Source of the DNA: Cronobacter malonaticus LMG 23826
GTDB taxonomy: Bacteria > Pseudomonadota > Gammaproteobacteria > Enterobacterales > Enterobacteriaceae
Assembly: GCF_001277215.2 (NCBI RefSeq)
Contig: NZ_CP013940.1
Location: 1,178,001 to 1,242,000 of the forward strand
Direction: 5' to 3'
DNA: 64,000 nucleotides
The position numbers and the translations under genes are program-made. Positions within the stretch are counted from its first letter, which is position 1, and the number at the start of each line of letters is the position of its first letter. Under the pieces are notes generated by a model, which was not told the DNA's origin, made no database searches, and worked only from the letters and a program-made list of their open reading frames with translations. Positions 33,608 through 42,171 of the stretch are shown here, piece by piece.

Positions 33608-34980
33608 GTTTCTTCGACTGGCCGTGGCGTCATTGGGCGAGCGTGCGGCCGGATGACATCGCGCTGCGCGCCGACAATGGCGATATTACCTGGCGCGCGC
33701 TCTGCAGGCGGATTGATGCTCTCGCTGCGGGTTTTCACCAGCAGGGCGTGCGCGACGGCGACGGTGTGGCGCTGTGCGCGAAAAACAGCGAGCGAACGCT
33801 GCTCGCCTGGCTTGCGCTGTTGCAGTGCGGCGCGCGTATTTTGCCGCTTAATCCGCAACTTCCGGCGCCGTTAATCAACGCGCTGCTGCCGTCGCTCACG
33901 TTGCGTTATGTGGTTCGTATCGGTGATGCGCCCGCGCTGCCGGGCCTTACGTTGCTCGACTGGCGCGAGCCTGCGGTGGCTCATGCCGCGGCGTGGCAGG
34001 CCGATCGTCTGGTGTCCATGACGCTGACGTCCGGCTCCAGCGGACTGCCGAAAGCCGCCGTTCATACGGCGTTCGCGCATCTGGAGAACGCGAGGGGCGT
34101 GCTGAGCCTGATCCCGTTTCATGCCAGCGACTGCTGGCTGCTCTCGCTGCCGCTGTTTCACGTCTCCGGGCAGGGGATTTTCTGGCGCTGGCTGTGGGCA
34201 GGTGCGCAGCTTGCGGTGCGTGATTCCCTGCCGCTTTACGAGGCGCTGGAAGGCTGCACGCACGCCTCGCTGGTGCCGACCCAGCTCTGGCGGCTGTTAG
34301 CGATGCCGGAGCGTCGCCTGAGCCTCAAAGCCGTGTTGCTCGGCGGTGCTGCGATCCCGGTTGCGCTGACGCAAGCGGCGGCGCAGCGTGATATCGCCTG
34401 CTGGTGCGGTTACGGACTGACGGAGTTTGCCTCCACGGTGTGCGCGAAGCGCGCCGACGGCGAGGCTGATGTAGGTACGGCGCTGCCGGGGCGCGAGGTG
34501 ATGCTCGCGGGCGATGAGATCTGGTTGCGCGGCAGCAGCATGGCCGCAGGCTACTGGCGCGACGGCGAACTGATGCCGCTCACCAATGCGCAGGGCTGGT
34601 TCGCCACCCGCGACCGCGGCGCGTGGCGCGACGGTAAATTACTGGTGCCCGGACGGCTGGATAATCTTTTTTTCTGCGGTGGGGAAGGCGTTCAGCCGGA
34701 GGCGGTCGAGCGCGTGCTGAGCCAGCATCCGCAGGTGCGACAGGCGTTTGTCGTCCCGCTGGAGGATGACGAGTTCGGCGCGCGGCCGGTGGCAGTCATC
34801 GAGTGTGAGGCGTCGTTTGAGCCGCAGGCGCTGCGCCTGTGGGCAAACGACAAGCTGGCGCGATTTGAGCAGCCGGTCGCCTGGCTTCGGTTGCCTGAAG
34901 CGCTTAAAAACGGCGGGATTAAAATTTCCCGCCGTGACGTTACGCAATGGGCGACAAATACGCTCCGCCCGCAAACATAA
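33604..34980 (+). CDS. menE: o-succinylbenzoate-CoA ligase MenE
   Basis: A 458-residue adenylate-forming enzyme that activates o-succinylbenzoate to its CoA thioester. The P-loop-like core is [17 protein letters not shown] (near residue 140); [16 protein letters not shown], the ATRDRG hinge and [20 protein letters not shown] follow, and the C-terminal catalytic lysine lies in [16 protein letters not shown] 33604 overlaps the menC TGA by three bases and gives an N terminus ([16 protein letters not shown]) matching E. coli. It is the last gene of menFDHBCE and converges on tctA. Confidence 0.96.
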   Translation: MSFFDWPWRHWASVRPDDIALRADNGDITWRALCRRIDALAAGFHQQGVRDGDGVALCAKNSERTLLAWLALLQCGARILPLNPQLPAPLINALLPSLTLRYVVRIGDAPALPGLTLLDWREPAVAHAAAWQADRLVSMTLTSGSSGLPKAAVHTAFAHLENARGVLSLIPFHASDCWLLSLPLFHVSGQGIFWRWLWAGAQLAVRDSLPLYEALEGCTHASLVPTQLWRLLAMPERRLSLKAVLLGGAAIPVALTQAAAQRDIACWCGYGLTEFASTVCAKRADGEADVGTALPGREVMLAGDEIWLRGSSMAAGYWRDGELMPLTNAQGWFATRDRGAWRDGKLLVPGRLDNLFFCGGEGVQPEAVERVLSQHPQVRQAFVVPLEDDEFGARPVAVIECEASFEPQALRLWANDKLARFEQPVAWLRLPEALKNGGIKISRRDVTQWATNTLRPQT

Positions 34981-34982
34981 CG

Positions 34983-35004
34983 CGGCCCTTCACGTGAAGG
35001 GCCG
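34983..35004. terminator. 22-bp perfect palindrome between convergent menE and tctA
   Basis: An 11-bp stem with no spacer bases (CGGCCCTTCAC and its exact complement) lies 3 bp after the menE stop and 7 bp before the tctA stop. It is placed as a shared terminator, but neither strand has a proper T-run, so factor-dependent termination or a merely stabilising structure is possible. Confidence 0.45.
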
Positions 35005-35010
35005 TGGGGG

Positions 35011-36531
35011 TTAGCCGGCATCAACGGCCGCTTTCCGCTTTTGCTGGCGCTTACGCAGTCGCTTCACCAGCGGCGGTACGACAATCACCAGCGTTGCCAT
35101 GATGAGCAGGGTTTTGGTGACGCCGCTCTGCCAGAGAATACCGAGCTCGCCGTTGCTGATAGAGAGCGCGCGGCGCAGGTTCTGCTCCAGCATTTCGCCC
35201 AGCACAAAGCCCAGAATCAGTGGCGACATCGGGAAGTGCATTTTACGCAGGATATAACCCAGCACGCCAAGGCCCACCATCAGCAGCAGATCAAACGTGG
35301 TGCTGTGCACCGCGTAAACGCCCACCGCCGAGACAGCCGCAATCGCTGGCACCAGGAACCACAGCGGAATGGTCAGCATGCGGGTGAACAGTCCGATCAG
35401 CGGAATGTTCATGATAAGCAGCATCACGTTGGCAATCAGCAGCGCCGCGATAAGCCCCCAGACGATGTCCGGCTGTTCGGTGAACATTGCAGGCCCCGGC
35501 GTGATGTTATAGAGCGTCAGCGCGCCCATCATCACCGCCGTGGTGCCGGAGCCGGGCACGCCTAAGGTCAGCATCGGGATAAACGAGCCGCAGGCCGAGG
35601 CGTTGTTCGCCGCCTCCGGCGCCGCCACGCCGCGAATATCGCCTTTACCGAACGAGCCGTCTTTATCGCCGAGCTTTTTCTCGGTCATATAGGTAATGGC
35701 GCTGGCGATAGTCGCCCCCGCGCCCGGCAGAATGCCAACAAAAAAGCCAATTACTGACGAGCGCAGCGTCGCGCCGGTACAGGCAGCCGCTTCTTTGGCG
35801 TTAAACAGCATGCGCCCGGTTTTGCGCACCAGCGTCTGGCCGCTACTGGTGCTCTCCAGCATCAGCAGGATTTCAGAGACCGAGAACAGACCAATCACCA
35901 CCACGATAAACTGCACGCCGTCAGAAAGGTGCACGCTGTCAAACGTAAAGCGATACACGCCGGTGTTGGCGTCCACGCCGACCGTCGCAAGCCCGAGGCC
36001 AATCAGCGCGGCCAGGAACGACTTCAGCGGGTTTTGCGCCATCATGCTGCCGAGACAGGCGATGGCAAACACCATCAGCGCGAAATATTCCGCCGGGCCG
36101 AACGCCAGAGACCACTCCGCCAGCACGGGTGCAAAAAGGATAATGCCGAAAATTGCGATAAACGAGCCAACGAACGAGCTGACGGCGGAGATAGAGAGCG
36201 CCACGCCGCCGCGCCCCTGCTGCGCCATCGGGTAGCCGTCCAGCGCCGTCATGATCGCTGCCGCATCGCCCGGCACATTAAGCAGTATCGATGAAATGCG
36301 CCCGCCATACTCACAGCCGATATAGACCGTGGCAAGCAGGATCAGCGCCGATTCCGCCGGCAGATGAATTGCGAACGCCAGCGGCAGCAGAATGGCGACG
36401 CCGTTAATCGGTCCGAGGCCTGGCAGCAGCCCGACGATGGTACCGACGAAACAGCCAATCAGCGCAATCAGCAGATTGGTGGGCGTCAGCGCGACGGCGA
36501 AGCCCTGTGAGAGATAAAGCCAGGTATCCAT
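35011..36531 (-). CDS. tctA: tripartite tricarboxylate transporter large membrane subunit TctA
   Basis: A 506-residue inner-membrane protein with about twelve hydrophobic segments and the TctA signature near the N terminus (IGCFVGTIVGLLPGLGPING) with an internal echo in GFFVGILPGAGATIASAITY. With TctB and TctC it forms a secondary, solute-binding-protein-dependent transporter for tricarboxylates; the Salmonella system takes up citrate and fluorocitrate. It follows tctB by 11 bp. Very close recalled similarity to Salmonella TctA. Confidence 0.95.
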   Translation of the reverse strand: MDTWLYLSQGFAVALTPTNLLIALIGCFVGTIVGLLPGLGPINGVAILLPLAFAIHLPAESALILLATVYIGCEYGGRISSILLNVPGDAAAIMTALDGYPMAQQGRGGVALSISAVSSFVGSFIAIFGIILFAPVLAEWSLAFGPAEYFALMVFAIACLGSMMAQNPLKSFLAALIGLGLATVGVDANTGVYRFTFDSVHLSDGVQFIVVVIGLFSVSEILLMLESTSSGQTLVRKTGRMLFNAKEAAACTGATLRSSVIGFFVGILPGAGATIASAITYMTEKKLGDKDGSFGKGDIRGVAAPEAANNASACGSFIPMLTLGVPGSGTTAVMMGALTLYNITPGPAMFTEQPDIVWGLIAALLIANVMLLIMNIPLIGLFTRMLTIPLWFLVPAIAAVSAVGVYAVHSTTFDLLLMVGLGVLGYILRKMHFPMSPLILGFVLGEMLEQNLRRALSISNGELGILWQSGVTKTLLIMATLVIVVPPLVKRLRKRQQKRKAAVDAG

Positions 36532-36542
36532 AAAAGCTCCCG

Positions 36543-36974
36543 TTAATTAAGCCAGGCCCCGAGAGGCAGCGTCACGTCAAGCAGGCGGTCAAAGGCGTAC
36601 CAGAGCACGCCGCCCATCACCACGCCGGATACCAGCGCCGCCGGTAGCTGCGCGCCGAAAAGCATGCCGATGACCGCCGTCAGCAGCGCGGTGGCGAGCG
36701 GAAAGCCGAGCCATTCAAAGCCCCCGGCGTAGAGCAACAGCACAATCACCATCACTACCAGCCGTTGCAGCACGGCGTGATGCGGCCAGTCCACGACATC
36801 CGGGCGGCGCAGCAGTAACAGCACCGCGCACAGCAGCATCAGCGCGATAATGCCCATCGGGAAAGGGCGCGGCCCGACCGGTTCGTAGGCATACTCGCTG
36901 TGGATCTGCCAGCCCACAAACAGCCCGCCGATACAGAGCAGGATCCAGATCCCCGCAAAAATGCGATCGCTCAT
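36543..36974 (-). CDS. tctB: tripartite tricarboxylate transporter small membrane subunit TctB
   Basis: A 143-residue membrane protein with four hydrophobic segments, the typical TctB layout. The ATG at 36974 is chosen because AGGAGG precedes it by five bases; the in-frame GTG immediately upstream (36977) would leave only two. It lies between tctC (14 bp upstream) and tctA (11 bp downstream). The first segment (FAGIWILLCIGGLFVGWQIH) and the PVGPRPFPMGI loop match Salmonella TctB. Confidence 0.93.
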   Translation of the reverse strand: MSDRIFAGIWILLCIGGLFVGWQIHSEYAYEPVGPRPFPMGIIALMLLCAVLLLLRRPDVVDWPHHAVLQRLVVMVIVLLLYAGGFEWLGFPLATALLTAVIGMLFGAQLPAALVSGVVMGGVLWYAFDRLLDVTLPLGAWLN

Positions 36975-36988
36975 CACATCCTCCTGCG

Positions 36989-37969
36989 CTATTTCGCAAG
37001 CCCAAAGGCTTTGGCTTTTTCGCGGTAGTCGTTGACCTGATTTTTCACATATTCATCCAGCGCTTTGCCGGTCAGGTTGAATTCAAACAGGCCGCGCAGA
37101 TCGCGCTGCTTTTTGAATTCATCGGTTTGCTGGAGTTTTTCGAAAGTCTGGACCCACCACTGGTAATCGGCGTCGCTGACTTTAGGGCCGACATAGAAGC
37201 CGCGAATAATAGGCCACACCAGGTCATAGCCCTGCTCTTTAGCGGTGGGTACCTGGGCGAGCTGGCCGGGCAGGCGTTCGCTCGCGAAGACCGCCAGCAC
37301 CCGCAGTTTATTGCCGGTAAGGTAGGGCACCATCTCGCTGAGATCGCCGGATACCGCCTGCACGTGATTGCCCATCAGCGCGGTCACCGGCTCGCCGCCG
37401 CCTTCAAAGGCTACGTAGCGCATCTTGTGCGGGTCGACGCCCGCTTTCTGGGCCAGCAGCGCGGTTTTCATCCAGTCCTGGCTGCCGATGGACGCGCCCG
37501 CGCCAAACACCACGCTGTTCGGATCTTTTTCCAGCGCTTTCATCAGATCGCCGAGCGTTTTCCACGGCGAATCGGCGCGCACCGCGATCATGCCGTAATC
37601 GGTGCCGACGCTCGCGAGCCAGCGCACGTCATCGACGTTATAGCGGCCAAATTTGCCCTGCGAGAGATTGAGCAGCGAGCCGCCGGAAAACGCCACCACG
37701 GTGCCCGGCTCGCCGGGGCGCTGGGCCACAATCGCGTTATAGGCCACCGCGCCGACGCCGCCTGGCATGTACGTCACGCGCATCGGTTTTTCCAGCGCGC
37801 CGGTTTCCTGGAGGCTCACCTGGATGAGTTTGCAGGTTAAATCGAAGCCGCCGCCGGGCTTGGCAGGCGCGATGCACTCGGGGCGCGACGGCGCTTCAGC
37901 CGCCTGGGCTGCGGTAAAAGAGAAAGCCAGAGACGTTGCTAACAGGGTAGAGAGAAGTGATGTTTTCAT
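36989..37969 (-). CDS. tctC: periplasmic tricarboxylate-binding protein TctC
   Basis: A 326-residue Bug-family solute receptor that captures tricarboxylates in the periplasm for TctAB. It has a Sec signal peptide (MKTSLLSTLLATSLAFSFTA, with cleavage probably after AQA). Conserved elements include CIAPAKPGGGFDLTCKLIQ, MPGGVGAVAYNAI and GAGASIGSQDWMKTALLA. Three in-frame ATGs lie at 37981, 37975 and 37969; the third is preferred because GAGG sits six bases upstream and gives the cleanest signal peptide. First gene of tctCBA, divergent from tctD. Confidence 0.94.
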   Translation of the reverse strand: MKTSLLSTLLATSLAFSFTAAQAAEAPSRPECIAPAKPGGGFDLTCKLIQVSLQETGALEKPMRVTYMPGGVGAVAYNAIVAQRPGEPGTVVAFSGGSLLNLSQGKFGRYNVDDVRWLASVGTDYGMIAVRADSPWKTLGDLMKALEKDPNSVVFGAGASIGSQDWMKTALLAQKAGVDPHKMRYVAFEGGGEPVTALMGNHVQAVSGDLSEMVPYLTGNKLRVLAVFASERLPGQLAQVPTAKEQGYDLVWPIIRGFYVGPKVSDADYQWWVQTFEKLQQTDEFKKQRDLRGLFEFNLTGKALDEYVKNQVNDYREKAKAFGLAK

Positions 37970-38102
37970 TTTCATCCTCATGCATGACTGCCGTGATGTT
38001 TCTGATTATGTGAACTGCTTTGTAGCGTATCAGTTGCATGATTGTTAAAACTAAAGCCTTTCAGTTTCCTTTCATCGCGACAGAAACTTTACTGGATGTG
38101 AT

Positions 38103-38783
38103 ATGCGTCTCTTACTGGCGGAAGATAACCGTGAGCTGGCTCACTGGCTGGAGAAAGCGCTGGCGAACACCGGCTTTGCGGTGGACTGCGTCGGCGATGG
38201 CCTGGCGGCGGATCACCTGCTGCAAAACGAGCGCTACGCCGTGGCGGTGCTGGATATTGAAATGCCGCGCATGAGCGGGCTGGAGGTGCTAAGCCGTCTG
38301 CGTCGTCGCGGGCAGGCGGTGCCGGTGCTGCTGCTCACCGCGCATGGCGCGGTGGCCGACCGGGTGAAAGGACTTAACGAGGGCGCTGATGATTATCTGC
38401 CAAAGCCGTTTGAGCTGAGCGAGCTGGAGGCGCGGCTGCGCGCGCTGGTACGCCGCAGCGAAGGGCAGCTGCAGGAGGCCCAGCGGCTCGGCGAACTGAC
38501 TTTTCACGATGAAGGCTATTTTGAGCTACAGGGCAGGCCGCTTGCGCTCACGCCGCGCGAACATGCGCTCTTAACGGTGCTGATGTACCGCCGTCGCCGC
38601 CCGGTCACGCGTCAGCAACTCTTCGAACAGGTGTTCAGCTTAAGTGACGACGTCAGCCCGGAAAGCATTGAGATCTATATTCACCGGCTGCGTAAAAAAC
38701 TGCTGGCGAGCAATGTTCAAATCACCACGCTGCGCGGCCTGGGCTATGTGCTGGAGTGCAGCGATGAGCTGGTGGCGCCCTGA
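38103..38783 (+). CDS. tctD: response regulator TctD
   Basis: A 226-residue OmpR/PhoB-type response regulator. The receiver domain has the acidic pair in LLAEDNRELA, the phospho-acceptor Asp51 (VLDIEMPRMSG), the conserved Thr in LLTAHG and Lys in LPKPFELSELEARL. The C-terminal winged helix includes LTPREHALLTVLMYRRRRPVTR and the recognition region ending IYIHRLRKKL. It presumably activates divergent tctCBA. The 133-bp promoter gap contains an inverted repeat AGTTTC (38063-38068) / GAAACT (38083-38088) that could be an operator (inference). It overlaps tctE by 20 bp. Confidence 0.94.
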   Translation: MRLLLAEDNRELAHWLEKALANTGFAVDCVGDGLAADHLLQNERYAVAVLDIEMPRMSGLEVLSRLRRRGQAVPVLLLTAHGAVADRVKGLNEGADDYLPKPFELSELEARLRALVRRSEGQLQEAQRLGELTFHDEGYFELQGRPLALTPREHALLTVLMYRRRRPVTRQQLFEQVFSLSDDVSPESIEIYIHRLRKKLLASNVQITTLRGLGYVLECSDELVAP

Positions 38784-40197
38784 ATCCCTGCTCGGAAAAC
38801 TGCTGCTGTTTCTCGGCCTGCCGCTCTCGCTGCTGTGGGCGTTTTCGGCGTTAAACAGCTATGTCAGCGCGCTGAACGCCGCAACCCAGGCCTACGATCG
38901 CACGCTGCTGGCCTCGGCGCGTATTGTCGCCGAGCGCCTCAACGTGCATCACGGCGAATTACAGGCGGACGTGCCCTGGGTGGTGCTCGATAGCGTCGAG
39001 CGCAACATGAATGACCGGCTCTACTACAAAGTGAAAGATACGCGCGGGCGGGTTATCTCCGGCTATGACGATCTGCCCGCGATGCCGCGCGGGGTGGCGC
39101 GTACCGACCTTTACCCGGCGCTGGCGTGGTTTTATCACGCGACTTATCAGGGCCAGCGGCTGCGGGTGGCGCGGCTGTTGCAGCCGGTTAACGAAGGCGG
39201 CGTGGTCGGTATGGCGGAGATTTATGTCGCCGAGACGTTGCAGTCGCGTCATCTGCTGGCGCGGCAGTTGCTTATCTCATCGGCGCTTTCGCAGGGCGGA
39301 CTGGTGCTGTTAACGCTGGTGCTCGCCGGGCTGCTGCTGCGTCGCGTACTCAAGCCGATGCGCAAGCTGTCGCGCCTGATGGTCAGGCGCTCGCCCGGCG
39401 AACTGACGCCGCTGCCCGATCTGCTGCCGTGGTCGGAAACGCGCCTGCTGATTATCGCTTTCAACCGCTATATGAGCCGCCTGCGTGCGCTCATCGCCCG
39501 CCAGGAGCGCTTCAGCGCCGACGCCTCTCATCAGTTAAAAACGCCGCTGGCCGTGCTGAAAACCCAGGCGGCCGTGGCGCTGGCAAGCCCCGATCCGGCG
39601 CAGTGGCGCGAAAGCCTTCAGGCAATGAGCGCGACGCTCGATCAGACTATCGATCTGACCGAGCGGTTGTTGCAGCTGGCGACGCTGCGGCGGGCGGAGC
39701 CGGGCGATACGCGCACGCTCGATGTGGTGGATCTGGTGGCGGCGGCGCGGGAAAGCTGTTTCTCCCGGCTGCCGCAGGCGCGCAGCAAGCCGGTCGATCT
39801 TGGTTATGAAGGCGAAGAGGGGCCGGTATGGGTCGCTGCTGAACCGCTGCTGCTGGCGGAGCTGTGCGCCAATTTGCTGGATAACGCGCTGAAATATACG
39901 CCCGCAGGCGGCGTGGTGACGGTGCGCGTCTGCGTTGAGGCGGACGGAGCGCGTCTTGAGGTGGAAGATAGCGGCCCGGGGATTGACGCCGCGCAGCGCG
40001 ACCAGGCGCTGACGCCGTTTCGCCGTCTCGATAACGCCAGCGCGCACCCCGGCGCCGGGCTGGGGCTGGCGCTGGTTAATGATATCGCCCGCTGGCACCG
40101 CACCCGCGCCGAACTGCTGAAAGGCGAGCAGCTCGGCGGATTGCTGGTGCGCGTGCGTCTGCCGCTTCATCCTCCGCCGGGTCAAAGCGGCGTTTAA
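38764..40197 (+). CDS. tctE: sensor histidine kinase TctE
   Basis: A 477-residue membrane kinase, partner of TctD. Two transmembrane segments (about residues 13-33 and 163-186) flank a periplasmic sensor domain; then a HAMP-like linker, the H-box FSADASHQLKTPLAVLK with the phospho-acceptor His256, the N-box LCANLLDNALKYTPAGG, the G1 box VEDSGPGID and the G2 region PGAGLGLALVNDI. The ATG at 38764 has GGAG seven bases upstream and lies 20 bp inside tctD; a longer in-frame reading runs back through tctD and is rejected. A hairpin with a T-run at 40297 closes the operon. Confidence 0.94.
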   Translation: MSWWRPESLLGKLLLFLGLPLSLLWAFSALNSYVSALNAATQAYDRTLLASARIVAERLNVHHGELQADVPWVVLDSVERNMNDRLYYKVKDTRGRVISGYDDLPAMPRGVARTDLYPALAWFYHATYQGQRLRVARLLQPVNEGGVVGMAEIYVAETLQSRHLLARQLLISSALSQGGLVLLTLVLAGLLLRRVLKPMRKLSRLMVRRSPGELTPLPDLLPWSETRLLIIAFNRYMSRLRALIARQERFSADASHQLKTPLAVLKTQAAVALASPDPAQWRESLQAMSATLDQTIDLTERLLQLATLRRAEPGDTRTLDVVDLVAAARESCFSRLPQARSKPVDLGYEGEEGPVWVAAEPLLLAELCANLLDNALKYTPAGGVVTVRVCVEADGARLEVEDSGPGIDAAQRDQALTPFRRLDNASAHPGAGLGLALVNDIARWHRTRAELLKGEQLGGLLVRVRLPLHPPPGQSGV

Positions 40198-40261
40198 TGC
40201 TGTTGTGCATAGATGTTTTCTCCTTTTTCGCGCCTCGCCGGTGTTGCGCGGCCGCATCACG

Positions 40262-40289
40262 TTGATTGCCGCCCCGATACAGGTACAAT
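40262..40289 (+). promoter_or_regulatory. candidate yfaZ promoter
   Basis: TTGATT (40262-40267) and TACAAT (40284-40289) are separated by 16 bp, predicting transcription from about 40296, right at the base of the 40297 hairpin and 43 bp before the yfaZ ATG. This is inference from hexamer matches alone. Confidence 0.45.
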
Positions 40290-40296
40290 GCCGCGT

Positions 40297-40327
40297 TGCC
40301 CTTTGCAGGGCACTTTTTCTTTTTTTG
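40297..40327 (+). terminator. hairpin plus T-rich tract after tctE
   Basis: TGCCCT (40297-40302) pairs with AGGGCA (40307-40312) across TTGC, followed by a T-rich tract to 40327. It is placed 100 bp after the tctE stop and 12 bp before the yfaZ ATG, so it can end tctDE transcripts and also sits inside the yfaZ leader. Confidence 0.7.
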
Positions 40328-40338
40328 AGATACATGGA

Positions 40339-40881
40339 ATGAAAAACACACTTCGTTTAGCAATGGCCGGCCTGCTGCTGGCTGCCACCCAGGCGAGCGC
40401 TATCAGCGTCAACGGCTCCGTGGGCGAGCATTACACCAATATGGGCGTGGGTCTCGGCACCGAAAGCAGCGGTCTGCAGCTCACCGGCAACTGGGCGCAC
40501 AATGACGATCACGGTGATATCGTGGGCGCGGGACTGGGCTTCAATATGCCGCTCGGGCCGTTTATGGTCACGCCTGGCGTGAAGGCGGTTTACCTGAACC
40601 CGAAAGAGGGCAGTGAAGGCTACGCGGCGGCGGTCGGCGGCGGCGTGCGCTGGGATCTCGGCCAGCATCTTTCGCTGTTTGGCGACTACTACTACTCGCC
40701 GGATTCGCTCTCCAGCGGCGTGAATGATTATCAGGAAGCCAGCGCAGGCGCGCGTTTCTCTCTGTTCCGCCCGATTAGCGTCGAAGCCGGTTATCGCTAC
40801 ATCAACCTGACCGGTAAAGATGGCGATCGCGACAGCAAAGTGGCCGATGGCCCATACCTGGGCGTCAGCGCAGGGTTCTGA
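40339..40881 (+). CDS. yfaZ: YfaZ family outer-membrane protein
   Basis: A 180-residue exported protein with a Sec signal peptide (MKNTLRLAMAGLLLAATQAS, cleavage probably after ASA). The mature part is glycine- and aromatic-rich with alternating patterns and repeated GAGLGFNMPLGPF, YAAAVGGGVRWDLG and SVEAGYRYINL strands ending in aromatic Phe, as expected for a small beta-barrel. The family is probably porin-like; its function is unknown. The ATG at 40339 follows GAGATACATGGA, a weak ribosome binding site. It is followed by its own terminator. Confidence 0.9.
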   Translation: MKNTLRLAMAGLLLAATQASAISVNGSVGEHYTNMGVGLGTESSGLQLTGNWAHNDDHGDIVGAGLGFNMPLGPFMVTPGVKAVYLNPKEGSEGYAAAVGGGVRWDLGQHLSLFGDYYYSPDSLSSGVNDYQEASAGARFSLFRPISVEAGYRYINLTGKDGDRDSKVADGPYLGVSAGF

Positions 40882-40888
40882 TTTTCCG

Positions 40889-40916
40889 GGCGCAGTGTTC
40901 CGCTGCGCCTGTTTTT
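40889..40916 (+). terminator. intrinsic terminator after yfaZ
   Basis: GGCGCAG (40889-40895) pairs with CTGCGCC (40903-40909), followed by TGTTTTT. A TATAGT at 40941-40946 just beyond it is a plausible -10 for yfaY, without a clear -35. Confidence 0.8.
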
Positions 40917-40974
40917 CTCCTTCTTCTTTTCTCTGCGCGCTATAGTAAAGCGTTCCCTTCTTGCGGAGAAAATA

Positions 40975-42171
40975 ATGCTACAGACAGAAATGCTCTCGAC
41001 CGGCGATGAGGTGTTGCACGGTCAGATTGTCGATACCAACGCCGCCTGGCTTGCCGATCTGTTTTTTAATCAGGGATTGCCGCTGACCCGCCGTAACACC
41101 GTGGGTGATAGCCTCGAATCGCTGGTGTCCGCGCTGACCGAACGCAGCCAGCACGCCGATATTTTAATCGTCAACGGCGGCCTCGGGCCGACCAGCGACG
41201 ATCTCAGTGCCGAAGCGGCGGCCCGCGCGGCGGGCGTGGAGCTGGTGCTGCATGAAGGCTGGCTCGCGCAGATGGAGCGTTTTTTCGAAGCGCGCGGGCG
41301 CGTGATGGCCGCGAGTAACCGTAAACAGGCGCTGCTGCCAGCGGGCAGTGAAATGATCGACAACCCGGTCGGCACCGCCTGCGGGTTTGCCATCAAGCTC
41401 AACCGCTGTCTGATTTTCTTCACGCCGGGCGTGCCGTCTGAATTTAAGCGCATGGTGGAGCATGAGATCCTGCCGCGCCTGCGCGAGCGCTTTACGCTCC
41501 CTGAGCCGCCGCTCTGCCTGCGTCTGACCACGTTTGGCCGCTCTGAAAGCGATCTCGCCGCCGCACTCGATTCGCTGACGCTACCGCCGGACGTCGTGAT
41601 GGGCTATCGTTCCTCCACGCCGATTATCGAACTCAAACTGACCGGGCCTGCGTCGCGGCGCGCGGAGATGGAAGCCGTCTGGCCGAAAGTGCGTGAAGTG
41701 GCGGGCGACAGCCTGATTTTTGAAGGCACCGAAACGCTGCCTGCCCAGATTGCCCGCTGCCTGCGCGAGCAGCAGCTCAGCATTACGTTAAGCGAGCAGT
41801 TCACCGCGGGCCTGCTGGCGCTGCAACTGTCGGGTGCCGACGCGCCGCTGCTGGCAAGCGAAGTGCTGCCCGCCCAGGTGGAGACGCTGGCGCAGACCGC
41901 CCACTGGAACGTGGATCGTCGCAGCCGTCATCTAGCCGACCTGGCGCTGAGCATCGCGAGCGTGGAAGACGACGAGATTAACATCGCGCTCACCACGCCG
42001 CAGGGCACGCACGCCGTGCGCCTGCGCTTTAACGCCAGCCGCTATGCGCTGCATATCCGCCAGGAAATTTGCGCCATGATGGCGCTGACGCTGGTGCGCC
42101 GCTGGCTTAACGGCCAGGACGTGACGGCAAGCCAGGGCTGGGTGCAGGTAGTCGAAACACACACGGTCTGA
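40975..42171 (+). CDS. yfaY: CinA-like nicotinamide mononucleotide deamidase-related protein YfaY
   Basis: A 398-residue protein of the CinA family. The N-terminal MoCF/MoaB-like domain is clear (EMLSTGDEVLHGQIVDTNAAWLA, VNGGLGPTSDDLSAEA, NPVGTACGF, FTPGVPSEFKRMVEHEILPRL). The C-terminal region corresponds to the CinA deamidase domain but is degenerate compared with PncC, and the E. coli paralogue YfaY is reported to lack NMN deamidase activity. The molecular role is therefore uncertain. It begins with ATG 40975 after GCGGAG. The next gene, glpT, is 336 bp away. Confidence 0.9.
   Translation: MLQTEMLSTGDEVLHGQIVDTNAAWLADLFFNQGLPLTRRNTVGDSLESLVSALTERSQHADILIVNGGLGPTSDDLSAEAAARAAGVELVLHEGWLAQMERFFEARGRVMAASNRKQALLPAGSEMIDNPVGTACGFAIKLNRCLIFFTPGVPSEFKRMVEHEILPRLRERFTLPEPPLCLRLTTFGRSESDLAAALDSLTLPPDVVMGYRSSTPIIELKLTGPASRRAEMEAVWPKVREVAGDSLIFEGTETLPAQIARCLREQQLSITLSEQFTAGLLALQLSGADAPLLASEVLPAQVETLAQTAHWNVDRRSRHLADLALSIASVEDDEINIALTTPQGTHAVRLRFNASRYALHIRQEICAMMALTLVRRWLNGQDVTASQGWVQVVETHTV

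Noticed and set aside
35011..40197. Genomic island with integrase or tRNA attachment site around tct
   Set aside because: No integrase, transposase, tRNA or flanking direct repeat is visible at either border.
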